DNA of 64,000 nt from Euborellia annulipes. Taxonomy: Eukaryota > Arthropoda > Insecta > Dermaptera > Anisolabididae. The notes under the pieces were generated by a model. The model did not search any database and had not been told where the DNA came from. It saw nothing but the letters and a program-made list of their open reading frames with translations. Of the stretch, positions 32,252-42,892 are shown piece by piece. A program made the position numbers and the translations under genes. The stretch covers positions 19,033 through 83,032 of the forward strand of contig JAKCPI010025175.1 in assembly GCA_023213315.1 (NCBI GenBank), read 5' to 3'. The first letter of the stretch is position 1, and the number at the start of each line of letters is the position of its first letter.

Positions 32252-32795
32252 ATAGCAGCCAACGTTGCTGTCGCTAATCACAAACTTCGTCAGTACATAT
32301 GCTCAAAAATATTTATTTTCTATCAAATTGTATAACATTTATAAATAATAATATAATTTTTTTAACAAGTGATGGATGTACTTACGATTGATTGTTAAAA
32401 TACAGGATGTTAAGTATTATTTTTAATTGCAATTGTCAATTATACAATATATATGCAATAATTTAAATTTATTACAGGTTATTATATTGCAGGTCACTCA
32501 CTGCAATACATAGTATATGATTCGTTAAATTATTGTCTATATATTGAATAAGTGACAATGGTAATTAAAAATAATACTCAGCATCCTATATTTTAACAAT
32601 TAATCAGTAAGTACATCCATCACATTGTAAAAAAATAAGAAATAATTATATTCTTATTGATAAATGCCATACAATTTGTTAGAGAGTAAATATTTTTGAC
32701 CATAGGCCCTGATGAAGCGACCGAAACGTCGACGAATAATAATTAAATAAAATTTTTTTAAATATTTAATTTCCTTGACTGCTCCATCTTCTATA
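32252..32795. mobile_element. Inverted-repeat element with hammerhead-like core
   Basis: Arms share GTACTTAC..ATTGATTGTTAAAATA-type sequence and TATTTTTAATTGC/ACCATTGTC-like inner parts. The right arm holds the core and ends TCCTTGACTGCTCC, like the GGCTGC ends of related elements. The left arm core is unrecognisable beyond CAACGTTGC...CTTCGTCAG. Confidence 0.65.
32709..32730 (+). ncRNA. Hammerhead-like core without helix II loop
   Basis: CTGATGA, AGCGACC, GAAACGTC, then GACG. CUGAUGA and GAAA are intact, but helix II is reduced compared with GGTCG...CGACC at 53.0 kb, consistent with a deletion. Confidence 0.45.
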
Positions 32796-32927
32796 TTCAT
32801 TTTAAAGACTTTTCATCCTTATTTGAACTTTACTTCCAAATGGTTAATTATTGATTGATTTAGAACTCTTCTACAGTAGTCAACAAATACGTATGAATTA
32901 GTTTCTACATTTGCGAAAATTTTTCAG

Positions 32928-32973
32928 TTCTTGAGAGAAACCTCCTCCCGGGGGCAGGGTTTATGCTACAATT
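32928..32973 (+). other. Possible 46-nt micro-exon
   Basis: Preceded by GCGAAAATTTTTCAG, a good acceptor, and followed by GTAAGTTG, a good donor. The frame reads through an ORF at 32931-33158. There is no homology I recognise, and 46 nt is short; chance co-occurrence is possible. Confidence 0.2.
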
Positions 32974-32979
32974 GTAAGT

Positions 32980-33002
32980 TGCTGGAAGATAGGCAACCCA
33001 AA
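32980..33002 (+). repeat. Second copy of a 20-bp direct repeat
   Basis: GTTGCTGGAAGATAGGCAAC occurs here and at 32090-32109, about 890 bp apart on either side of the ribozyme-like element and homopolymer block. Confidence 0.7.
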
Positions 33003-34471
33003 TATCAGAGACAATGGAGGAAGAAGCGCCTCTTTCCAGTCAATTCTCTTATTTTCTCGCCCACAGCATCATGTAGTCCTCTTTCGGGAGCAATTAATGC
33101 AAATATTGGATACCGATCCTTCAAACATAAACGAATTTATACAATTTTTGAAGTGTGATTATTTGATCTTTACTCTCTTTTGACGTCTGGCCATTTTTTT
33201 CTATATAAATTTATTTTTTTTTTTAATTTGAAAAAGAGATTCCAGGTTAATCAGGTAACAAAAGTATTAATAAAATAATACCATTTTTTATTTTATTTAA
33301 ATTATTTATATTCAAGTATGGATATTTAAAGCTTTTTTTTTAACGAATTAAGTTGAAAGCTATTTCCATATTTAAATTAAAGAGTTAATTTTGTATGTAT
33401 ATTAAAATAAATATAATGAAGAATATCAATTTATTTAATTATATACCTGAATATCACACACACACACACCGAAAAATTCACGTTGTATTTAAAAATAGTA
33501 AATTCTCTTTTTTTTTCCTGACTTCAATTAAAGAGAGTTTATTTTTAGCTAGTGAATATTATTATAACATTTAGAATGAATTAACTAGTCATCACAATGT
33601 ATATCTATCTCCCTGTTCGGGTAAGGGGGGAGGGGGGCGCATTCTACAACAGACATACACATAGTGACCCTTTGTTTGATCTTCTCTCCCCCTCAAGCCC
33701 TTCCAATGCATCAATGCATCGTTCCAATTACAATTATGCAATTTTCAAATGGTTGCTTGGTTAGGATTGTATATATGTGTGTGTAGTTAAAGGGACAGGC
33801 AGTTATACCACCAGACACAATTACCATCATTAAATTCCTAACGGAATCTCCAATATGTGATAAATAGTTACAAATTGAAGAAAATAATAATCATTTTAAA
33901 TCTGTGGTGCTAAATGTACGAGTCTAATTTTGTTGTTGTTGTTGTTTTTTAATGATTTGTTCACCTATTTTGATAATTTTTTTTGCCTTCATCAGGACAA
34001 TGTAAACTAATTAATACCCGGGGATTGTGATAAAAACAAAAATAACTGTCTGAAATGTCTTTTTAATTTTAAAAAGTAAAAAACATAATTTAGATAGCTG
34101 TCTTTTTGATACGAATTGCACACGTGGGCTAGGCTTAGGTTCGCTTCCCGTTCCAAGAGAATTTTTCTAAAATACATTGTAAACCAATTAATTTATTAGA
34201 AAAATTCAGAAGAGGATTAAATAGTCTCAAATGCCGAAAAAGACCTTAAAAAAAAAGATATGGGAAAAGATTTTAAAAAATGTAATTACGAATTTTAAGA
34301 TTTTAATTTTTTGTTGTCTTTGCCCTGAGAAAGATTGCTAACACAAACCGAAACGTAGATATTAATCTATTTGAATTTATTTTTCCTAGTAAGAATTTTA
34401 AAGAATAGAAACTCAAGAGGTAAATAAATAGCAACCATTAAATTATTTTCTATGTCATAATTTTAATAAAT
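33003..34471. other. Unassigned stretch with small repeat fragments
   Basis: TTG run (33929-33948); at 33985-33998 a CTGATGAAGGC fragment on the minus strand; at 34325-34365 a decayed core CTGAGAA...ACCGAAACGT; at 34205-34255 a SINE2 tail fragment. CA run near 33457. No gene. Confidence 0.45.
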
Positions 34472-34646
34472 GCCCTCGGCCCTTGGTCTAGTGGTTGGCG
34501 TGCTGGCCATTTGCACCAAGCAAGGGTCACAGGTTCGCATGCCGTCCCAGGCGACAAAATTTATTTCCATTGAATAAAATACCAATCAATTTAAATAAAT
34601 AAGGACGGGGTCTGAATGGCCTCCGATGCCGAAAAAGAAAAAAAAA
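34472..34646 (+). mobile_element. SINE2, best copy
   Basis: tRNA-like head GGTCTAGTGGTTGGCGTG (box A) and CAGGTTCGCATGCCGTCCC (box B), middle ACCAATCAATTTAAATAAAT, tail GGGGTCTGAATGGCCTCC with GATGCCGAAAAAG and an A-tract. TTAATAAAT flanks it (34463-34471; 34647-34655). Confidence 0.85.
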
Positions 34647-34655
34647 TTAATAAAT

Positions 34656-35344
34656 AGCCAAAACCAGGTAATAGGAAGAGAACTATTGAGAAGTTAACCT
34701 TCTAGTAAAGGGCGAGAAAAAAAAATAAATGAGACAGTCTGCTTAATCTCAAGATGGCTTAACGTTCAAATCCAACAATGTGTAAAACTCTGACACATAT
34801 TCATGAATGATTGAAGAGGAGAAAAAACAACAACTGATAAGTCAATTATATGTAGACGAAATTACAAATCCTTTCTCTGCCTCTCTATTATGTTGCAAAA
34901 AAAAAAAAAAAAACACAATCTGTTTTGTGGTATGAACAATTTATATTAATGATAGCCTTTTGTTGTTTAATATTAAATTGTTCTCTATAAGTTATTATTA
35001 TTATTATATAAGATAAAAAAAAAAAAATTATGTAAGAAGAAATTTCATTTCTATACTTCATTTAATTTGATTAAATAATAAATAAACAAAAAACAGGAAC
35101 AAACACACAAAAAAAAGGAATTATTTTAAATTTTTTTCAAATGTGAATCACCCAGAGAGAGGTCAAGTTGAATAAGTCTCTCTCTCTCCTCTCCTCTCTC
35201 GTCTGCATCGTCCGTCTCAATTTGCCAACTCAATGACCTGAGTAATTCCGAGATCGTAACTCCTCTCTCTTCTTTTTTTTAGTTTGTATATATTGCCTAT
35301 CTTTAAAATACAGTCTACTTAAAAAACAATACAATTTATTATAG
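34656..35344. other. Unassigned AT-rich stretch
   Basis: Poly-A tracts, TTA run near 34995, CT run 35176-35200. Nothing else. Confidence 0.55.
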
Positions 35345-35352
35345 CTATTTAA

Positions 35353-35605
35353 CATGGGTGTAGCAGACTTCTTGTTAGGGGGGGGGGCAACCCCTCGTTA
35401 GGGCGAGAGGGGGGGGGTTTGCAATTAATATATACATAGATTATTAATTATTTATTTAAATAAAAAAAAATTAAATTAATGTAGTGGATTGGGGTGTTAA
35501 AAAAATTCCCAATGGGAAAAATATATATTTGCTTGTTTTTTTTTTAATTTTTAGGACCAGCCAGGGGGGCAACGGCCCCCCTGCCTCCCCCTGGCTACGC
35601 CCATG
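35353..35605. mobile_element. Non-autonomous hAT-type element, CATGGGYGTA family
   Basis: Ends CATGGGTGTAGC and GCTACGCCCATG, exact 8-bp duplication CTATTTAA (35345-35352; 35606-35613). G-rich ends and AT-rich centre as in the 6.6 kb sister. Confidence 0.88.
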
Positions 35606-35613
35606 CTATTTAA

Positions 35614-35868
35614 TATTCAAATTATAATGGATGTATTTATTTATTTAATTTATATAAACAACAAATAAATCGCTATGTTTATATTAATTCAGGTTATCTC
35701 TGTTTATTTCATGTAAATGATAATGAAATAAATGAAGCAGCCGTATATAATGAGAAAAAAAAAAAAAAAACAGCGTGGAAAGTGAAAATAGGAAAAAGAT
35801 TAGGGAATTATTCAAATCTTATATATAAATGTGTTGAGTCTAGTCGACCTCGAATACCCTTCAACGCA
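35614..35868. other. AT-rich stretch upstream of a putative promoter
   Basis: Simple AT runs and a poly-A tract near 35757; no repeat family recognised. Confidence 0.5.
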
Positions 35869-35901
35869 TATAAATCCCCCGCCTCACTAGCTCAATCAGA
35901 A
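35869..35901 (+). promoter_or_regulatory. Possible core promoter (TATA box plus initiator)
   Basis: TATAAAT at 35869-35875 is followed by GC-rich CCCCCGCCTC and, 28 nt downstream, TCAGA as an initiator-like site. Spacing fits a TATA-directed start. It faces the GC-rich island about 0.9 kb downstream. One sequence alone is weak evidence. Confidence 0.3.
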
Positions 35902-36740
35902 TCAAAGAGATGAAGCGTTTCGTAACGCATGGAGGAGAAGAGAGTCAAATTTGCGTAAAGAAGTTTCACTTCAAGTAAAATATCTTTGAATCACCGACGT
36001 TTTCTTATAAATTCTCAACTTGTGATATAGTGGCTGGCCAAAACAGCTACAAAGTTGAGGAGTTGTAGACTAACTAACTCAACATCTGATATACGAAAAT
36101 ACAATACTTCTAAGGAAGTGCCTGATAACTAAAGAATACAAAGCTAAGTTTCGGCTGGATCCCGGACGATTTTTTTGAAAAATAAAAAAAAAGACATTTT
36201 GATGCACCTACAGTGGAACTTAGAAATTTTGTCGATAAGGGTTCTACCACAAAAAATAATCTAAATAGTGAATATGTAATATATTTTTTATAATAATTTT
36301 AGGTTTTAAGCTAAATAAAAATAATTAGCGAAATAAAAAATGTAAAATTTTTTGAGTTGAATAGCTGAAGTTATTTAATTATTATAGAAGGGGATTGGAG
36401 CCTTCCCGGGAACAGCAGCCAGGAGTCTTCCCCAAATGAAATGGACTAAAACGCTTGTTTCCCTATGGGCAGAACTAACGCCATCTCTTGCCGCCTAGAG
36501 TAACCAGCTTCTGAATCGACTACTAACGGTTTTTCGAGACGCGCACCTTATGTAATCATTTGACGTTTTTCTAGTGAATAAATTGTCAAATGAAGAGAAT
36601 ATAAAACGTTATTTTATTAAGAGTCTGTTGATTGTTATTTTGTAATTTTAATCATCTATTTTCTAACGGAGAGCAATTGATAGTGATTTCAAATCAAAAG
36701 GATATCCATCAACCAACAGTTAGGTAGCAGCAGCAGCAGC
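35902..36740. other. Low-repeat stretch between promoter and GC island
   Basis: No transposon recognised, unusual in this window. The section 36390-36560 is GC-moderate. Short ORFs only (a 22-codon ORF at 35910 starting MKRF). Confidence 0.45.
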
Positions 36741-37175
36741 ATGGTGGTTTAAAACAAGCATGCGTCGTCGTGGTCGTCCGAGGACTCGTTAATTACACAC
36801 CCAGTTTGACGGTGAGAGATGAAAAATGTTTTGATTAATGACAGACAGGGTGGGAGAGGGCACACCACCGTCCGGCAACGCGGATGAGTGTCGAATGTCG
36901 AGTGTCGAGTGGCGATGATGGCGAGTTGTCGAGAGAGAGAGAGAAGGCCCGATGGACAATCAATACGAGGATGTGATGATGTCCATGCTGCCCATGCCGC
37001 CGCCGGCCACCGCCACCGCCCCAGGCGAAAGAGGAGATCCCGGGGACCGCAGGCAGGCGCGCAACGGCCTAATTCCCCAAGCCACTCACGTCCCGCATTA
37101 AGCCCCTATCAGGAAATGGAGCCCGATCGTCCGAGATATCGATCGATCTCTCCACATCAGACATCCTCTACTTGA
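36728..37175 (+). other. GC- and CpG-rich island with overlapping short ORFs
   Basis: Clearly GC-rich against an AT-rich background, with many CG dinucleotides and a CAG run at 36729-36741. Three plus-strand frames are partly open: a 10-codon ORF at 36760 (MRRRGRPRTR), a 49-codon ORF at 36952-37101 (starts MDNQYEDVMMSMLPMPPP, Ala/Pro-rich) and an Arg/Ser-rich frame at 36915-37175. A possible acceptor (TTGATTAATGACAG) ends at 36846, and AATAAA plus a poly-A tract follow at 37188-37209. It may be a first or last exon, a retrocopy or a regulatory CpG island. I do not recognise the product. Confidence 0.4.
36952..37101 (+). CDS. Candidate short ORF in GC island, function unknown
   Basis: 49 codons beginning MDNQYEDVMM with a Pro/Ala-rich middle (PPPATATAPG) and ending TAA. 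GC content and the acidic, then proline-rich start look more protein-like than other ORFs here. There is no signal peptide, membrane segment or known domain. The start context lacks a purine at -3. It may be part of a spliced gene. An overlapping frame stays open to 37175, so the true frame is undecided. Confidence 0.2.
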   Translation: MDNQYEDVMMSMLPMPPPATATAPGERGDPGDRRQARNGLIPQATHVPH

Positions 37176-37184
37176 TCAACTATT

Positions 37185-37490
37185 GTGAAATAAAAAGAAA
37201 AAAAAAAAGTTTCGATGACAAAATACGCTCTATTGTGTATGTGTACTGTGTACTACGGTTTCTATTCACTGTCCCTTTCAGTTGAAATAAACATGCGACT
37301 AAAGATAAACAAACTCATTTTGCTCTTTTTCAAGTTGAAAGTAAATAGCCACCACCACCTACTATATCTATCTCTCTAACTGTCTATATACAGAATGTCT
37401 ATAAATAAATATTGTATAAGCCAAATTTACAACTTAAAGTGTGTGCCTTAAAGTGTGTAATTTGATATTTTTTTAATTAAGGTTGTTCGA
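37185..37490. other. AT-rich stretch after the GC island
   Basis: Starts with the AATAAA/poly-A segment (37188-37209). Otherwise no feature. Confidence 0.5.
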
Positions 37491-37491
37491 T

Positions 37492-37735
37492 GCCTCGGGC
37501 TTGGTGTAGGGGTTAGCGCGTTGGCATTGTATACCAATGGTCGCGGGCAGTCCGATGATTTTATTTAAGCCATTTGGATACCAAATGGTTTAAATAAGAA
37601 TGCCTGGACCTCAAATATATATATTCAATATCGTATTAAGTCTTATATGGCCTGAGTTGCCAAAAAAGACTATGTGAATGTGTGTGTGAGTGTAAGTGTG
37701 AATGAGAAAAAAGTGATTGTTAAAAAAAAAAAAAA
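37492..37735 (+). mobile_element. SINE1 copy
   Basis: Head GCCTCGGGCTTGGTGTAGGG, box B region shortened, hairpin AAGCCATTTGG, tail TCTTATATGGCCTGAG, GT-rich end and A-tract. Flanks are only loosely similar, so no duplication is claimed. Confidence 0.85.
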
Positions 37736-37737
37736 AA

Positions 37738-38814
37738 GGTTCGGACTGTACCCAGTAAGTCATATAGAATCTAAAATTTTTTTTTAATAAATTTAAAAAT
37801 TTGAATGCATAAATTCATTATTATAATTTTTAATTTGTCTTTGAATTAAATATTTTATAGATCTGGCAACATCGCATTTAACATCTGTTTATGTTGAACT
37901 TGTAGTGTTCAATTGTATTTTATTTATAATAATTCAATAAGTAATGCAAATCAGTTTAGTTAGACACAATAGGACGGGCGATTTGAGAGAAAAAATATCG
38001 CCAATTGCTAAAAAATGTAAGTGAAAGCGTGAAACGCGTTTTATTTAATGCGACATTGCCGCACTGGTCTGAGTCACGTGACTTATTTATTTTTAAATAT
38101 GGCGGACTGTCATTTTCGTAAATTTTTTTTCGTCTTTCTTGTTAAAATATTTTTAAAAGCCTTCGTCAGAAAATTTTGATTTTATTTTTAACGTATTCTA
38201 CCGAAGTTAATGGGTTATCGAAATAATTTATAGCAATTGAAAGAATTTTTTTTTCTAATATAAGAGAGGTCAAAATGCAGACGCTGAGAGTTTTTAATAA
38301 AAAATAAATAAATATAAAGAAAAATATAAAAAAATTGATCTTAATAAAAAAAAATAAAATATAACGAAGCCCCGCCCCTCGTCCCCTCTGATCAATTTAC
38401 TTAAAACGAAAATATCCCCATCGATAAAATTATATTAAAAAAAAAAAAAAAATTTATTTTATTACCTTTGGTTTTTTATTCGAAAAAGATCAAGAAAACA
38501 TTTTCTATCAATAAAAAAAAAAAAAAAGGAGTTTCATATAAAATTCCCTATCAATAATAAATAAGGTCCAGAGGGAGAGGGAGAGAGTCATAAAATAAGA
38601 GGAAAAAATATAAATATCAATAAAATGACAAATTGAAAGCAATTAAATAAAAAAAGTTCTTTTCCCAAAGAGGTGAATAATTTAAAAATAAATAAATAAA
38701 TTATTCAATGGATTTAAATATTAAACACGAAAAAAATTAGATAATCTTTAAAAAAAAAAAAAAAAATATTATTCACACCCTTAAAACTAAAACACAGAAT
38801 AATATATGAGTTTT
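37738..38814. other. AT-rich unassigned stretch
   Basis: Poly-A runs (38435-38452, 38512-38527, 38752-38766). Nothing recognised. Confidence 0.55.
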
Positions 38815-38940
38815 TTTTCTTATCCCTTTCGGCTACTGAGGCCTTTTAGCAGGACCTCCAGCCTATAGGTGTCGGCTAAACATCCCTGAGGACATATAAT
38901 GTTTGGTCCACCAAATAAATTATGAAATATACCTCTGAAT
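38815..38940 (-). mobile_element. Third SINE family (SINE3), inverted fragment
   Basis: On the minus strand the end reads GGCCTCAGTAGCCGAAAGGG then ATAAG, and the same tail occurs at 50.5 kb in the plus direction. Confidence 0.5.
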
Positions 38941-39011
38941 TTTGGAGTTTAGGTTTATTTTTAAGAGAATTTTGTTTTCGGTTTAACTGTGATTTATTTA
39001 TAAAAATTAAC

Positions 39012-39046
39012 AACGTTTCGGCTACTTATTCTATGGCCTTCTTCAG
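39012..39046 (-). ncRNA. Hammerhead-like core, long helix II
   Basis: Minus strand: CTGAAGA, A, GGC...GCC with a long loop, GAAACGTT. Outer helix pairs hold; inner pairs (CA versus TA) are weaker. Confidence 0.5.
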
Positions 39047-39546
39047 GTACAATTCTGTTAAGATTTTTTTTTTATTCTGCCCTCCTGGCTAATCGCCATT
39101 GGGCTAAAACTGATTACAAAAATACATTTATAAAAAGAATATACACAAAACAATATAAATACAAAGTTAAAACATTATACAATAACATCCTAAGTTAAAA
39201 ATGATACAATAAGAAAAAATATAAGAAAAAAATTATATAAATAAATAAAAATAAAACTAAAAGAAAATATTTCCAAGAAGTGAATTGTTATACCAGGCAA
39301 AACTACAAAAGTAAAAACAAAATAAAGACAAAATTAGGTAAAACAAAATTAAGGCAAAAGTTAGCAAAACTGCTAAAACGTGAGATTGGAAGATTTAGCG
39401 AAATTGTAGATTGCTTTAACTATTGAGAGAGTATTCTATTCTATTCTATTCTTATCTGTCTATTAAGATTACAAAGGTTATTATGTTTGAATTCAAATGA
39501 GATTATCACAGGTTATTACACCTTTTAAATCTTAACTGAATTATAT

Positions 39547-39581
39547 CTGAAGAAGGCCATATAATGAGTGGCCGAAACGTT
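39547..39581 (+). ncRNA. Hammerhead-like core
   Basis: CTGAAGA, A, helix GGCCA, 9-nt loop, helix TGGCC, GAAACGTT. All five helix pairs are Watson-Crick. Confidence 0.58.
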
Positions 39582-39625
39582 GTAATTTTTACAAATAAAC
39601 CACAGTTAAATCGAAAACAAAATTC

Positions 39626-40692
39626 TTTAATTAATACCTACGACAATCAAGTCCAAATCGATTATATCTTATTCAAATAACGTAGCAGTTATATACGTAG
39701 ATCTCGAAAATTATTTTAATATAAAAAATATTTTTTTCCCACTTTATTAGCACAATTTAAAAAACAAAAATGCATTTAAAAGAGAAAATTTCAAGGAGAT
39801 ATTATTCTAAGAATCGGGCTACTACTGTATAATATATAGGAGGTTCATCCATTGGTGCAAAACCTTTCGTAAATGACAGAAATTTTTCAAATTAAAAAAA
39901 AAAAAAAAAAAAAAAGAAAATTGATATTTCCATTCTGAAATTCCCAAATGATTATTTTTGACTTTGCCAACCCCCATGATTAAATTGATGGTAAAATTTT
40001 AATTAATGGACTGACTCATTTGAATAATTAATTCAAAATATAATTAATTTCTCTTTTAAATACCTCCTGTATTATAGCTATATTAATAGCTTGAGAGAGA
40101 GAGGGGAAAAAAAAGAATGTGTGAGTGTATGTATGTGTATGTATGCAATATTTTATTTTATGAGATTTTATTTTAAAAACAAAAATTATATAAAGGCATA
40201 ATTATTTTGATGCAATGCAATGGCACACACACAACAGCACCATCAACTATTTAATTACGCTGAGCAATTAATGGACTCCGGGCTTTATGCTCTACTTCAA
40301 AACTATGTTAATTTTACAAATATCTCTCTACTCTATCATCAAAATTGTTATTTAGAAAAAGAGATGAAAGAAAAACAAAAATCATGGAGTTTAGTGTATG
40401 TATTTTGGGGATTCCCTGTTAATTGATTCTAAGTGGACAACCCCCGTGCCCTTAAATGCGCCCACAATTTGATTCTCAGAAAACAAAATTAAAAATGTTA
40501 TTTTTTTCTCTTTATTTAAACTCTAAATTGATTCGTACTTTAACAATTTATAAGTATATTTCACAAGGGAGTTTATTTGTTGCTAGACTAAACGTTATAT
40601 GCTTATGCTCGACACCGATGGGCTGGAGATCCTGGGTTCAATTACCAGAGATCATTGGACGTCTAGTCCACAAACTCACAAGGTTCTAGTTT
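39626..40692. other. Unassigned stretch
   Basis: Poly-A at 39896-39915. ORF 40220-40426 (68 codons) lacks a family pattern. A tRNA-like segment CTGGAGATCCTGGGTTCAAT at 40623-40642 may be a SINE remnant. Confidence 0.45.
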
Positions 40693-40800
40693 ATTTTAGT
40701 AAGGATGAAAGAAAAAGCGAATGTTTATTAGGCACTTCAAACCGATGTTTCAGTCAGATTTGCGACCATCTTCATCTTTCTTTTTCCTTACTATAATATC
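40693..40800. mobile_element. Small element with decayed hammerhead-like core
   Basis: TAGTAAGGATGAAAGAAAAAG on the left pairs with CTTTCTTTTTCCTTACTA on the right. On the minus strand at 40744-40775: ATGAAGA, T, helix GGTC/GACT (one G-T pair), GAAACATC. Confidence 0.5.
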
Positions 40801-40885
40801 TACTCAGTTATCAACCTCACAATAGTTTATTGTTTTGCCATTTAGACTTTATATTCATTGAATGCGAAGCAAATCACTTGAGAAA

Positions 40886-40971
40886 ATACTAGCTGATATA
40901 TTTCAAGTTTTTAATAGTGAAATTTAGTGTATTATTTCATTAAAAACTTAATTAAAATATATCAGCTAGTA
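40886..40971. repeat. Short palindromic MITE
   Basis: TACTAGCTGATATATTTCAA and AATATATCAGCTAGTA arms, with TTTTTAAT/ATTAAAAA inside. About 86 bp. Its right edge is the target of the next hAT. Confidence 0.65.
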
Positions 40972-41500
40972 CAGAAGTTCCCAAACTTTTTTGACCATGG
41001 CACGGGGTATGAGGTTTTAAAATTTTTTTAGAAGATCCACCTTATGAAAAAAAAGCGCCGGACTTGGCGTAGTTGGTAGCGCGCCTGCCTTGTACACCAA
41101 GGGTCGAGGGTTCGGATCCCAGGCAATCCGATGATTTTATTTAAGCCATTTGGATATATGGCTTAAATAAGAATGCCTGGACCCCAAATTGATATATTTA
41201 CAAATAACAGATATCGTTTAAAGTCTTAAATGGCCCAAGTTGCCGAAAAGACTGTGAGTATGGGTGTGTGAATGGGAAAAAAATGTGAGTATTTTTAAGA
41301 AAAAAACAAAAAATATTTATTTGGTTGTTTTAAGCAATATCAAAGAGTACAAATAAACACTTTGCCATTATTCCTAGTGTCTAAATGATATAAAAAAATA
41401 TGTAAAAATTTTTTTTTTGTTTTTACATTTTTTTTCGCGACCCGGAAAAATTTTTTTATGACCCGGTGCCGGGTCGCGACCCACAGTTTAAGAAACGCTG
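40972..41500. mobile_element. hAT-type element with GGGTCGCGACCC end, holding SINE1
   Basis: Right end CAGCGTTTCTTAAACTGTGG (complement) with GTCGCGACCC resembles hAT ends widespread in animals. Left end CAGAAGTTCCCAAAC. Flanks AGCTAGTA and AGCTATAG are only partly equal. A SINE1 copy lies at 41055-41320. Confidence 0.7.
41055..41320 (+). mobile_element. SINE1 copy inside hAT
   Basis: Head GGACTTGGCGTAGTTGG, box B GAGGGTTCGGATCCC, hairpin with a shortened loop, tail GTCTTAAATGGCCCAAG and GCCGAAAAGACT, A-rich end. Confidence 0.85.
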
Positions 41501-42655
41501 AGCTATAGTGTATTATATTAAATTTTTTTCAATCATTTAAAATAAAGCAAGTAATCTCCGGTAACACTGTGCCTTCACAAAGTAGTTTAATAATAGATAA
41601 ATATTATTATAATAATAAAGCAATTCTCTCGCCTTGGAATTAATTATTAATAAACACATCTCTGCATTTCTTGTCCATTGTCTGTTTAGACTGAATCATT
41701 TGGAGAGATAAAAGCACATAAAAAAAAATAACTCTTATCTCAAAGCTAAACGCAATTCTTTTAATTGAAAAGAAAAAGGAAATTTATTTTTTCCCAACGT
41801 TATCTATTCATTATTTTTTTTATAAAAAAAAAAAAAAAAAATGTCACCAAAAAGGAAACTCCTAAAGTTTCTCAAATTAACCTTTCTTGCGTATTTATTA
41901 TTATCAAAGATAAGAACTTTTCTTCAACGTTCGCATGAATGTGATTTAATCTTTAATATATTTTATAAGGGGATTTTTATTTAAGGACTTTTCGGCATCT
42001 GAGGTCATTTAATTTATTCAAATTAGAGGTAAATTTCATGCCCTATGACTTCTAGAACAAAAAGCCTGTGCCGAATCAATGCATTTTAAAGAGTATAGTA
42101 GCTAAGATAATTTTTCACCGAGACCAGAATCACTGGTCACATTTACAATTTGTGAACCAGTGTATAAGGATCTCGGAGAATAAGAAGTCAGATATATTCC
42201 CCGATTAAAAAAAAATTTTTTCTCGGGTTCCTATATCTGAAACACACTTACTTTGCCATTGGCCAAATGGGTTTTCCGACGGCCATTTAATTAAATTAAA
42301 AAAAAAAAAAAAAAAGATAATTTTTACTTTCTTTTACTCTATTTTACGATAAGAGATGGCAGAAAAATGGAAGGAAGGCGAAAATTAAAGTACAAGGGAG
42401 CGGAGTTTTCCATAAATTTTTTAACATCTCTTTCGGAAACGATCAACCTGACGTGACCTCAAAAGAAAAATTATTCTTTTAGTAGATGAATGGTCAACAG
42501 ATCGATGGCGAGGCGATTTTTGGTCGATCGCAGACGGCATGACGATTTCTACACGCAAATGCAATGTGATCGTGATATCAAGATGTAAAAAAAATATTTT
42601 TTAATTATTAACACCTCCAACTAAAACAAGAGTATAGCTGTGATGTTATTATATT
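41501..42655. other. Unassigned stretch with a short inverted repeat
   Basis: AT-rich. At 42117-42182 an inverted repeat ACCGAGACCAGAATCACTGG...CCAGTGTATAAGGATCTCGG is visible. Near 41975-42010 a SINE2 tail-like TTTTCGGCATCTGAGG occurs on the minus strand. Confidence 0.45.
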
Positions 42656-42717
42656 CATAAGAGGGTAGAGAAATGAGAGAGGGAGCTAGAGTTTATTTTT
42701 CTTTAATTCACACAGCT

Positions 42718-42750
42718 GACGTTTCGGTTCCGCATTTGAAACATCTTCAG
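42718..42750 (-). ncRNA. Hammerhead-like core
   Basis: Minus strand: CTGAAGA, T, GTTTC, loop AAATGCG, GAACC, GAAACGTC. One helix mismatch (T opposite C). Confidence 0.52.
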
Positions 42751-42892
42751 TGCTGGCATTTTTAAAGAGTCCCAGTGGATTTTATACATAGTTGAACCAA
42801 ACCTTATACAATTATTATTATTTCTTCTATACACACATCACTTTCTTGTATTAATATATAAAATCATTTTATATAATAAGATTTTTTTTCTA

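Larger units (their letters stand above)
38945..39625. mobile_element. Inverted-repeat element with two hammerhead-like cores and an insertion
   Basis: Ends GAATTTTGTTTTCGGTTTAA / TTAAATCGAAAACAAAATTC, then GTGATTTATTTATAAAAATT-type sequence and CAACGTTTCGGC / GCCGAAACGTTG. An A-rich stretch of about 450 bp separates the arms. Confidence 0.75.

Noticed and set aside
33457..33470. Z-DNA or regulatory CA tract
   Set aside because: Very short CA run, no neighbouring signals.
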